Shown piece by piece: positions 1 to 5,309 of a stretch of 7,169 nucleotides of DNA. The notes below the pieces were generated by a model. It had not been told where the DNA came from. It did not search any database and was given only the letters and a program-made list of their open reading frames with translations. This DNA comes from Vibrio madracius (GTDB lineage: Bacteria > Pseudomonadota > Gammaproteobacteria > Enterobacterales > Vibrionaceae). Location of the stretch: assembly GCA_000695745.1 (NCBI GenBank), contig ASHK01000364.1:1-7169 (forward strand). The letters are read 5' to 3'. Both the position numbers and the translations under genes were made by a program. Numbering within the stretch: position 1 is the first letter of the stretch; every line of letters begins with the position of its first letter.

Positions 1-621
1 CCGGAAAAAGGTTGCCAACTGATTTGCTAGTCGAGTGTTCTTATCAACATCAAATAGGTCAGCACGACCAATATCTTCGTAGTCGAGAACGAACATCAAG
101 TCTTTATAGCCAGACTGTATTAGTGCTCGAACGGCTGTGTTTAGAGTGTTTGCGGAAATTTGTTTCATTTTAAGACGAATGACAAGACCACGTCTCAGTT
201 CAGCTAATGAGTTAATTTGTTCCTCGAGCTGATCAAGCCGCTCTAGAATCAACGATGGAATCAATTGTGGACATTGCTGAACAAAATTAACCCAGTTGGA
301 GTAACCATCTGCTGGATCTAGTAACTCATGGATTTCTTTGAATACTTGCCTTGGATACTCTCCTGTTTTTGCGAACGTTTTGTTCCCATAAAGGAACTCT
401 GAATCAATATCGGCAATAAAAGGTCGCTCGCCAATAGACTTCTTAATTCTATCCATAGAACTGCGAAGCTCTTTAGACGTAGTCCAACCTTTTAACGGAA
501 AGTAGGGTAGAAGCAGATCCTTATCTTTATCAGGAAGTTGCTCTAATGCAGTCATCTCTGAAGGACTCAGAGCCAAGATTGGAATATAGTCATAGAATTG
601 ACCAACAAGATTAAATATCAC
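1..621 (-). CDS. Beta family protein (phage T4 beta-protein-like), 5' part; runs off the left edge
   Basis: On the minus strand an open frame of 207 codons begins with GTG at 621-619 and stays open to the window edge, so the C-terminus is missing. A perfect Shine-Dalgarno AGGAGG (plus-strand positions 626-631) lies four bases before the GTG and overlaps the stop codon of the upstream ImmA reading frame, which argues for this start and for coupled translation. The N-terminus, with YDYIPILALSPSEMTALEQL near residues 10-29, has the 'Y-x-P-I-L' opening followed by an alternating strand/helix pattern that I associate with the beta family (Pfam Beta_protein). Later stretches such as GERPFIADID (64-73) and LMFVLDYEDIG fit a TIM-barrel-like repeat. 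Family members often sit in phages and accessory islands; their biochemical activity is not known to me. Family assignment is from memory of the pattern, not from a search. It is the third gene of a minus-strand operon. Confidence 0.62.
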   Translation of the reverse strand, partial: MIFNLVGQFYDYIPILALSPSEMTALEQLPDKDKDLLLPYFPLKGWTTSKELRSSMDRIKKSIGERPFIADIDSEFLYGNKTFAKTGEYPRQVFKEIHELLDPADGYSNWVNFVQQCPQLIPSLILERLDQLEEQINSLAELRRGLVIRLKMKQISANTLNTAVRALIQSGYKDLMFVLDYEDIGRADLFDVDKNTRLANQLATFFR

Positions 622-629
622 GTTGCCTC

Positions 630-1114
630 CTATAGCTCATCTAACCGGAACTTCACAGCAGTTACGGATACTTCAAATACCTCTGCAAGCTTTTCATGTA
701 GAGCTCCACTTTTGAGCTCTATGCTATGAACTCTTTGGCTTCTAAGAAGTGTGCAGGTGGCATCAAGATCTGAGCTGCAAGTTCGTTAGCTTCTGATTCT
801 ATTTTTGAGGGGAGAGATGAACGATAAAGTGCGTTATCAATTATCCCATCTCCAATTAAGTGTCTGTGAAGGAGGTAGTGAGCCACTTCATGTGCAATAG
901 TAAAGCGTTGTCTAGCTCTAACATCATGGCTATTAACCCTAATAACGTAGACTCCTTCCTCTTGCTTTATTGAGCCCGAAATATTCCCTGGCAGTGTCGC
1001 TTTCTTAACTACAAGTCCCAACTCACTTGCTAGACCACCTATTTTTACAGGAAAGCCTTTTTGATACTTCTGGATAACTTCTAGCTCTGGTTGGTTCAAT
1101 TGATTCAAAATCAT
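630..1114 (-). pseudogene. ImmA/IrrE-family zinc metallopeptidase, frameshifted near the C-terminus
   Basis: The frame from ATG (1114-1112) encodes 131 residues with the zincin motif HEVAH (75-79) inside RQRFTIAHEVAHYLLHR, and a probable third zinc ligand E108 in ESEANELAAQILMP. These are hallmarks of the ImmA/IrrE family, whose members cleave repressors or regulators in the cytoplasm. The frame stops at 719-721 after EAKEFIA. In the -1 frame the sequence continues without a stop as HSIELKSGALHEKLAEVFEV and on to RLDEL, ending at TAG 630-632. That piece matches the usual family C-terminus, where 'LA..F.VS..A...RL' follows the metallopeptidase core. One missing base near 725-732 therefore explains the split; the restored protein would be about 160 residues. 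The catalytic core is intact, so the short product could still be active. ImmA genes usually sit beside an XRE repressor; here the 5' neighbour is a membrane protein, 17 bp away. Confidence 0.8.
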
Positions 1115-1131
1115 AAGCGAATACCGTATTT

Positions 1132-1857
1132 CTAATTCTCATTTGCTGCTTTAGGGGAGGAGCCTTTATCGTCATCTTCTTCTGTATCAGATGGTTCTTC
1201 CCAGTCTAGTTCTGACCAATTGATGGAGGTGTCTACGCTAGTTCCTTGATTTGGTTCTCTACGAAGAATGAAGCTATCAACCACCTCTTCGAGATGCTTG
1301 TTTATCTTTCCTTCATCAATTAATTTCGTTAATTGCTTCTCAACGGCTGGCTCAATGGCGTTTTCTGCTGTGTCATTGGCTATTTTTGTAGCAAGCTCTT
1401 CGGTACTCGTTTTAGTTGTCTTTTGAATGTTCTTAAAGCCAAAGAATGATAGAAGTGCAATAGCGATACCCACAACTGTAATCAATACAGATACACATGT
1501 TATCGCAATAGCAGCAAAATCAGCGTATGAGAAATACGACTTCTCTTCGTACAGATTTTCAATTTTCTTTTCTATCTCTGCCGAACCAGAAGCTTTTATC
1601 CCTGTTAGTTCTGCTTCAACCCGAGCAACCTGCTTCTCTAAAGAAGTTATGGCTTTTGCTAGCTCAATAGATTCAGAATTTCTCTGTGCTGATAGGACTT
1701 TGAGTTGGTTCTGAACATCAACTAATGAAGTGGAAAGAGTTTCAATTTTTTCGGTATGAACGGTAGGTGACGGACCGGTAGTGAGCATTGCTTTGTCATT
1801 GTTTGTCTCAGTAGCATCAGCAGATAGTGTGTAGCTAAGAGTGAGCAACAAGACCAA
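1132..1857 (-). CDS. Coiled-coil, single-TM envelope protein with probable signal peptide; unknown function
   Basis: Not a family I recognise. From the TTG at 1857 the product is 241 residues. The N-terminus VLLLTLSYTLSADA looks like the hydrophobic core and AxA-type cleavage site of a signal peptide. Residues about 36-103 are charged and heptad-like (coiled coil). A strong TM helix spans about 113-141, followed by FKNIQKTTK, which suggests a cytoplasmic C-terminus. Residues 150-200 form an amphipathic, charged region, and the tail 213-231 is rich in Asp, Glu and Trp. The coiled coil would then face the periplasm. The start is doubtful: TTG has no ribosome site and the n-region lacks positive charge. 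An ATG at 1892-1890 in another frame reads MIYTRALSKYS, a good n-region that would join the hydrophobic core if one base were added near 1858-1864. It is first in the minus-strand operon and ends 17 bp before the ImmA gene. Confidence 0.6.
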   Translation of the reverse strand: MVLLLTLSYTLSADATETNNDKAMLTTGPSPTVHTEKIETLSTSLVDVQNQLKVLSAQRNSESIELAKAITSLEKQVARVEAELTGIKASGSAEIEKKIENLYEEKSYFSYADFAAIAITCVSVLITVVGIAIALLSFFGFKNIQKTTKTSTEELATKIANDTAENAIEPAVEKQLTKLIDEGKINKHLEEVVDSFILRREPNQGTSVDTSINWSELDWEEPSDTEEDDDKGSSPKAANEN

Positions 1858-2181
1858 CAGGAATACTTGGATAGAGCACGGGTATATATCATATTACTCA
1901 AATTATTTATGAAACTAATCCAGTATTCTCACAACTGAAATTCTAATTCAAGTCATTTTACATCAATGTGTTACCAAAACTTGACCTAGGTTGATTTTTA
2001 TACACATTTTAAGAATCTAACTACATCGAGAGTCCCTACGAAGTTAAATCGACGATTTAGTTTCGTAACGCCCACCAGCAATCACCGTTAATCTACCTCC
2101 ACAGCAACAGACCGTACTTGTGAGAGAGGCGTTGTCTTTGTCTTACCCCAACTATTAATCACACTAAAAAAGAGGTGTTTC
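1858..2181. other. Divergent intergenic region between the minus-strand operon and the plus-strand genes
   Basis: No credible gene lies here. It must hold the promoters of both the leftward operon and the rightward small regulator. On the minus strand TTGAAT and AATACT, about 18 bp apart (within 1930-1960), are a possible but weak -35/-10 pair. On the plus strand TTGACC at 1981-1986 resembles a -35 box but no convincing -10 follows at the right distance. The main structure is the palindrome centred on 2052. A CCTAGG-centred imperfect dyad lies at 1981-1995. Confidence 0.5.
2037..2067. repeat. 31-bp near-perfect palindrome, candidate operator or hairpin
   Basis: Arms TACGAA (2037-2042) and TTCGTA (2062-2067) flank an inner dyad TAAATCG/CGATTTA centred on base 2052. 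Thirteen of fifteen pairs match. The other two are G/T oppositions, which would pair as wobbles in RNA. It lies between divergent genes, 115 bp before the small winged-helix gene, and no T-run follows, so an operator or recombination/cruciform site is more likely than a terminator. Confidence 0.65.
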
Positions 2182-2412
2182 ATGAATGAAAGCGACTTAG
2201 ATCTACAGCATTGGGTGACAATCAACGAGTTGGCTGCAAGGTATAAGCAGTTCACACTTCCGCAGCTGAAACACCTAGTTTGGAAACGTAAAGAACATCC
2301 TGGGCTCGAGAAGTGCTACAGAATCGTGGGTAAAAAGGGCTACATCAATACCAAGTTATTTGCTATGTGGATGAGTGGAGAGCTGGTGGGAGAGTGGACG
2401 TCGGATAAATAA
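2182..2412 (+). CDS. Small winged-helix / excisionase-like DNA-binding protein
   Basis: A 76-residue protein preceded by the ribosome site AGAGGTG, eight bases before the ATG. The segment WVTINELAARYKQFTLPQLK (11-30) resembles the first helices of MerR/AlpA/Xis-type winged helices. CYRIVGKKGYINTKLFAMWM (45-64) resembles the wing plus the closing helix ('R.GR+..I....F..W') seen in small regulators of integrative elements. Expected role: a cytoplasmic DNA-binding protein acting as regulator or directionality factor. The adjacent palindrome at 2037-2067 is a natural candidate target, but this is inference from position. It is the first plus-strand gene of the satellite-like core and is followed by a 460-bp non-coding tract. 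No exact family name can be given. Confidence 0.65.
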   Translation: MNESDLDLQHWVTINELAARYKQFTLPQLKHLVWKRKEHPGLEKCYRIVGKKGYINTKLFAMWMSGELVGEWTSDK

Positions 2413-2444
2413 TCTCTCGTTAACTCATGTAGAACGGGGGCATT

Positions 2445-2502
2445 AGGGGAGTTATGTGTAAAAGCGTGTGTAAAACTACACTTTTATAACCACACGTCCC
2501 CT
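2445..2502 (+). repeat. Nested hairpin downstream of the small regulator
   Basis: AGGGGA (2445-2450) can pair with TCCCCT (2497-2502). Directly inside on the 3' side, CGTGTG (2465-2470) pairs with CACACG (2491-2496). Inside that, TAAAA (2471-2475) pairs with TTTTA (2482-2486) around a CTACAC loop. A short direct repeat of TGTGTAAAA occurs at 2454 and 2467. No T-tract follows, so it is not a standard terminator. Confidence 0.55.
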
Positions 2503-2515
2503 TTGATCGAACAAT

Positions 2516-2597
2516 CGGACATTTCCTGTTTCGAAATCTTCTTTAGGAGAAATGTCCGATAAGGACGTTTGTTTCGAAATCTCCTTTGAGAAATGTC
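2516..2597 (+). repeat. Two tandem hairpin-forming repeats, about 43 bp period
   Basis: Unit 1 (2516-2558) is bounded by the perfect inverted repeat CGGACATTTC / GAAATGTCCG. Unit 2 (2563-2597) is a diverged copy bounded by GACGTTT / AAATGTC. Both contain GTTTCGAAATCT (2528-2539 and 2571-2582), itself centred on the palindrome TTTCGAAA, followed by a similar CTTT...GAGAAATGTC stretch. The shared sequence exactly 43 bp apart shows a duplication whose stem-forming ability has been kept. Confidence 0.7.
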
Positions 2598-2650
2598 ACA
2601 AGTTTTCTGCATAGCTTGGTTTCACGCATAAGCTAAAGAGATTACAGACT

Positions 2651-2673
2651 AAGGGCTTTGCTGCCCTTTTTTC
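2651..2673 (+). terminator. Rho-independent terminator
   Basis: Stem AAGGGC (2651-2656) / GCCCTT (2663-2668) with loop TTTGCT, followed by further T residues to 2672. It would end transcription from the small regulator and the structured tract, before the Gp2-like gene. Confidence 0.75.
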
Positions 2674-2874
2674 TCGCTTTGACTTACCTAAGACGGTCAA
2701 AAAAGTGCGACAAGTCTGGAGAACTTTGGAGTATCCCGTTGGGCGAAAAATTACAATTAGTTCTCTAATACACTGGGTTCAGGTTGTTAGTCATCAACCT
2801 AGGATGATTCGAAAAAATACACTATTCAAAGGGTTTAATTTATATCTAAGCAGTTGAATGCTTGGTGAGGGTAT
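2674..2874. promoter_or_regulatory. Upstream region of the Gp2-like gene with a CCTAGG-centred dyad
   Basis: No gene is visible. ATCAACCTAGGATGAT (2793-2808) is a 16-bp palindrome with one mismatched pair, a plausible operator 67 bp before the Gp2-like start. Eleven bases of it recur in the opposite orientation at 1985-1995. A TTTGAC/GTCAAA dyad lies at 2678-2701. No strong -35/-10 pair could be picked out. The start ATG at 2875 has the ribosome site GGTGAGGG. Confidence 0.35.
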
Positions 2875-3467
2875 ATGGCAAGTATTAGCCACAAATCAAT
2901 GATCAAACATAGGGAGCGACTAATACCTGTAAACAATGGTATTAGGACATTCGACTTGCCATGGGTACCCAAGATACTGAAAGGGGTGTTAGCGAGGACA
3001 GATGAGTTACTCGTCAAACGGGGGAAAGTCTTCGTCGTGATAGTCACTCAACATATTGTTAGCTATACGAAGAGCAATGCTCCAGCGACAGAGTTGATAA
3101 GTCGATTAAAAACAGCATTGGATATCAAGTTTAAGTTCTTTGATATGCACTATTTATGGGTTAGAGAGCATTCTAGCGGAGATAAACAACACTATCATTG
3201 GGCTCTAATTTTAGATGCTACAAGAGTTTCGACTATTGATTGGCTTTTAACTTTTTAGAGGGTGTTGTCAGAGGTTGCAGCATGACTGTAAACGTCCATT
3301 TTTCAGGGTACCACTTACTGAAGGCAAGAGAGTTAGAGAAAGAAAATTGGAAGCGATATTACAAGTTTGTATGGCACGTTTCGTACTTGGCGAAGCTCAA
3401 TACTAAAACCAAGAAACTGAGGGGAACGAGAAGTTATGATTTTAGTCGATTACCCCCTGTCAGTTAG
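2875..3467 (+). pseudogene. Inovirus Gp2 / YagK-YfjJ family replication-type protein, split by a frameshift
   Basis: The first frame (2875-3258, 127 residues) holds YLWVREHSSGDKQHYHWAL at about 93-111, typical of the YagK/YfjJ C-terminal (inovirus Gp2) family. Its HYH (106-108) fits the His-hydrophobic-His of HUH endonucleases. The second frame (from 3240 to TAG 3465-3467) continues the same domain, with FSGYHLL and WHVSYLAK; the YLAK tyrosine and lysine would suit the catalytic Tyr motif. The first frame ends TTT TAG at 3253-3258. Adding one T to the five-T run at 3252-3256 makes a single frame reading LLTFLEGVV across the join, giving about 197 residues. Family proteins are thought to initiate phage or satellite DNA replication; the HUH role is my inference. 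It may be a decayed gene, a sequence error, or -1 slippage on the T-run. The TTG at 3240 lacks a ribosome site, so separate translation of the second half is unlikely. Confidence 0.75.
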
Positions 3468-3488
3468 CTTATCGCTTTAAGTGGCGTT

Positions 3489-3562
3489 TTGATAAAGCAG
3501 TGTCTCAAATTTGATGTTGTTAGGTCTATTTTAGACTCGGTAGTGAGATGGGGCTTTATCAA
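3489..3562 (+). repeat. Nested inverted repeat just after the Gp2-like gene
   Basis: A perfect 10-bp outer stem TTGATAAAGC (3489-3498) / GCTTTATCAA (3553-3562) encloses TCTCA (3503-3507) / TGAGA (3544-3548). An apical hairpin GTCTA-TTT-TAGAC (about 3523-3535) lies inside. This is far more ordered than the surrounding sequence. It has no T-tract right after it. A single-strand origin, a packaging-type signal or an RNA structure in the leader of the AlpA gene are possible. Confidence 0.55.
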
Positions 3563-3665
3563 GTATGGTTATTTAAAAGTTTATTAAACAAAAGGATACA
3601 TAAATACCTAGCCGTTCTACTCTTAAAGATGTCAACCGGATGGCATCTGATGTGGAGGTGACTAA

Positions 3666-3872
3666 ATGATGCATACCAACAAATACATGACTACCAAACA
3701 GGTCATGGAGCTTTTTGGTTTGATGGGAGCTACTACTCTTTGGCGTTGGAGAATTAAAAGAGGCTTTCCAGAACCCGCAATCAAGGGTAGACCCAATAGA
3801 TGGCTTGTTGAAGACATTGAAAATTGGGAGAGGGAGCAGAGGCGTCGCAGTATGTGCGACGCAAAGCACTAG
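3666..3872 (+). CDS. AlpA-family phage/satellite transcriptional regulator
   Basis: A 68-residue protein with the ribosome site GGAGGTG eight bases before ATG; a second ATG follows at once. The segment MTTKQVMELFGLMGATTLWR (about 9-28) is a MerR-like helix-turn-helix, followed by RIKRGFPEP, then GRPNRWLVEDIENWEREQRR. The order 'HTH, W+W...G.FP.P...G....W...+++.W' is the signature of AlpA (Phage_AlpA). AlpA proteins bind DNA and activate excision or integrase genes of cryptic prophages and P4-like satellites. The length is normal for the family and the frame is intact. It follows the Gp2-like gene by about 200 bp, in line with a compact satellite core, but no integrase gene is in the window. 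Confidence 0.88.
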   Translation: MMHTNKYMTTKQVMELFGLMGATTLWRWRIKRGFPEPAIKGRPNRWLVEDIENWEREQRRRSMCDAKH

Positions 3873-3875
3873 AAT

Positions 3876-4022
3876 ATGTCGGAGGTCTTGATAGTGGCTG
3901 TAGCAGAAGTAGTTTTCATTGGTTTAGGTACATCTTTCCTATGCGAGCAAGTTTGTACTTCTGCTTCAGCTTTGTTCAATCTGCTACATTCTTTTCAGCT
4001 AGTGTTGTACATAGTCATTTGA
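3876..4022 (+). CDS. Possible 48-residue membrane peptide
   Basis: An ATG three bases after the AlpA stop opens a 48-residue frame ending at TGA 4020-4022. Residues VLIVAVAEVVFIGLGTSFL (4-22) form a likely TM helix, and the C-terminus (SFQLVLYIVI) is also hydrophobic. It could be a small membrane protein co-translated with AlpA. There is no strong ribosome site, a competing out-of-frame ORF overlaps, and I recognise no family, so it may be chance. From 4023 to 4162 I see only AT-rich sequence, presumably the promoter of the next operon. Confidence 0.3.
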   Translation: MSEVLIVAVAEVVFIGLGTSFLCEQVCTSASALFNLLHSFQLVLYIVI

Positions 4023-4162
4023 AGCGATGAAAACTCATTGTCATGTGTGCTCTATTTCAAAGATTACGCATACTTACTTGCTTGAACAGTATTCTCTTAT
4101 TTATGCATTAAGGTTAATAGTTTAAATGTGTTCATATGTGATATTAACCCAAGGATTGAAAA

Positions 4163-4864
4163 ATGAGAGAAGTTATCATTACTGACTTGACGCGATTCTC
4201 TACTACAGAAAAGGTTTGTACTGCCGCAATCGACGTTAACACTGGCGAGTGCTTTCGACCAATGCCTTATCTTCTAAGTGCCAAATGTGAAGAGCTAGGT
4301 ATACATCCCGGTGCAATATTGAAAGGAAATCTGAACTTTAAAGCAGCTTCAGAACTTCCTCATACAGAAGATGCTAACTACTCAGATCTTAGATTTTATG
4401 GGGCTTGTAGTGGCGAGTTGTTCAAGCAAGTGCTAGATAATTCACTGTCTAACACAATTGCTGAAGGGTTTGACTATAACTTTGCTGAAGGACAAAAACA
4501 CATTCCTCACGATAGCCAGGTGAATGTATCTATCATTACAGTTCGAGTTGAACCTCGTCAGCTTTCAATCCATGAAGATATGTTCAAACCCGGTAAAATC
4601 AAAGCGACACTGATAGACAATGATGGCCAGAGGTATCCATACCTATCTATTACAGACAGAGGCTTTTTCGATTTTGCTAAAAAGCATCAGGATGATGGAA
4701 GGTTGGATGAAGTCACTAACTTGATTGAGCGGCAGGAAGAGGTTTATCTTCGTATTGGTCTGAGTCGTCGATTTGATGTTTCAGGGCGAGATGGTTACTG
4801 GTTGCAAGTTAATGGGATATATACATTCCCCCAATTTCATCGAGAGGTTAGGAGCTATGAGTAA
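4163..4864 (+). CDS. Dual OB domain-containing protein
   Basis: A 233-residue protein with the ribosome site AAGG ahead of the ATG. The N-terminus VIITDLTRFSTTEKVCTAAI (4-23), with TGECFRPMP (27-35), matches the opening of dual-OB proteins ('...G.C.AG......WIRPV'). HPGAILKGNLNFKA (48-61) fits an OB strand pair. The C-terminal block YLRIGLSRRF (195-204) followed by GYWLQVNGIYTFP (211-223) is highly characteristic of proteins with this architecture. OB folds bind nucleic acids or nucleotides, so a binding or sensing role is expected; no catalytic residues are obvious. It is cytoplasmic, with no signal or TM segment. It is the first gene of a three-gene cassette, and its last 8 bp overlap the start of the DUF488 gene. 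The family call is from memory of conserved motifs. Confidence 0.72.
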   Translation: MREVIITDLTRFSTTEKVCTAAIDVNTGECFRPMPYLLSAKCEELGIHPGAILKGNLNFKAASELPHTEDANYSDLRFYGACSGELFKQVLDNSLSNTIAEGFDYNFAEGQKHIPHDSQVNVSIITVRVEPRQLSIHEDMFKPGKIKATLIDNDGQRYPYLSITDRGFFDFAKKHQDDGRLDEVTNLIERQEEVYLRIGLSRRFDVSGRDGYWLQVNGIYTFPQFHREVRSYE

Positions 4865-5309
4865 GGATATCGACATTTTTACAATAGGCTTTACTAAGAA
4901 AAATGCAGAAACGTTTTTTGGTCTCCTCAGCGAGTCTGGAGTAAAAACACTACTCGACGTTAGGTTAAATAATGTATCTCAGTTGGCCGGCTTTGCTAAA
5001 AGAGACGACTTGAAGTACTTGTTGAGGGAGCTTTGTGGAATTGATTATGTCCACATACCCAACTTGGCTCCCACAAAACAGATCTTAGACGATTATAAGA
5101 AAGGGATTATTTCTTGGGAGGAGTACGAGGTACAGTTCAAAAGCCTTTTAGTTCAAAGAGGCGCAGAACAACTAATACAGTCAGACATACTTGAGAATGG
5201 ATGCTTGATGTGTAGTGAGCATGAGCCTGATTTTTGTCACAGAAGGCTTGTGGTAGATTATCTTGGTGAGCATAGTGGACTCAAACTCAACGTGAAGCAC
5301 CTGTATTAA
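4857..5309 (+). CDS. DUF488 family protein
   Basis: A 150-residue protein. I choose ATG 4857, overlapping the previous stop, because AGGAG lies just upstream and the product then begins MSKDIDIFTIGF, the standard DUF488 start. Motifs: FTIGFTKK (8-15), LLDVRLNNVSQ (32-42), GFAKRDDLKYLL (45-56), DYVHIPNLAPTKQIL (63-77), and the C-terminal LMCSEHEPDFCHRRLVVDYL (117-136) with C119 and the CHR triad at 127-129. Conserved Asp, Arg, Cys and His residues suggest an enzyme, but I know of no established reaction for the family. The length is normal. The stop TAA shares its last base with the ATG of the next gene (TAATG), so translation is probably coupled. Confidence 0.87.
   Translation: MSKDIDIFTIGFTKKNAETFFGLLSESGVKTLLDVRLNNVSQLAGFAKRDDLKYLLRELCGIDYVHIPNLAPTKQILDDYKKGIISWEEYEVQFKSLLVQRGAEQLIQSDILENGCLMCSEHEPDFCHRRLVVDYLGEHSGLKLNVKHLY

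Larger units (their letters stand above)
2430..2673 (+). ncRNA. Candidate structured RNA or origin region between regulator and Rep-like gene
   Basis: This stretch has no gene but carries a run of five dyads: the nested hairpin (2445-2502), two tandem hairpins (2516-2597), TAGCTT/AAGCTA (2612-2617 with 2630-2635), and an intrinsic terminator (2651-2673). The ordered hairpins closed by a plus-strand terminator suggest a stable non-coding transcript, such as a satellite-type regulatory or copy-control RNA, or a long structured 3' UTR of the preceding gene. Because a Gp2/Rep-like gene follows, part of it could instead be a replication origin. I found no clear promoter, and the 5' limit is a guess. 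Confidence 0.35.

Noticed and set aside
1427..1714. 95-codon plus-strand frame
   Set aside because: It is antisense to the coiled-coil/TM protein, has no ribosome site and no family-like features.
2516..2597. CRISPR array
   Set aside because: There are only two diverged units with no regular spacers and no cas genes.
2430..2673. Retron non-coding RNA
   Set aside because: The tract is rich in hairpins but no reverse transcriptase gene is present nearby.
2835..3047. Minus-strand frame of 70 codons
   Set aside because: It is antisense to the Gp2-like gene start and is an arbitrary composition.
3573..3869. 98-codon minus-strand frame
   Set aside because: It is fully antisense to the AlpA gene and its leader, with no ribosome site.
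3824..4030. 68-codon frame overlapping the AlpA 3' end
   Set aside because: It overlaps AlpA by 49 bp in another frame and is composed mostly of Ser, Phe and Arg; the alternative frame from 3876 is more protein-like.
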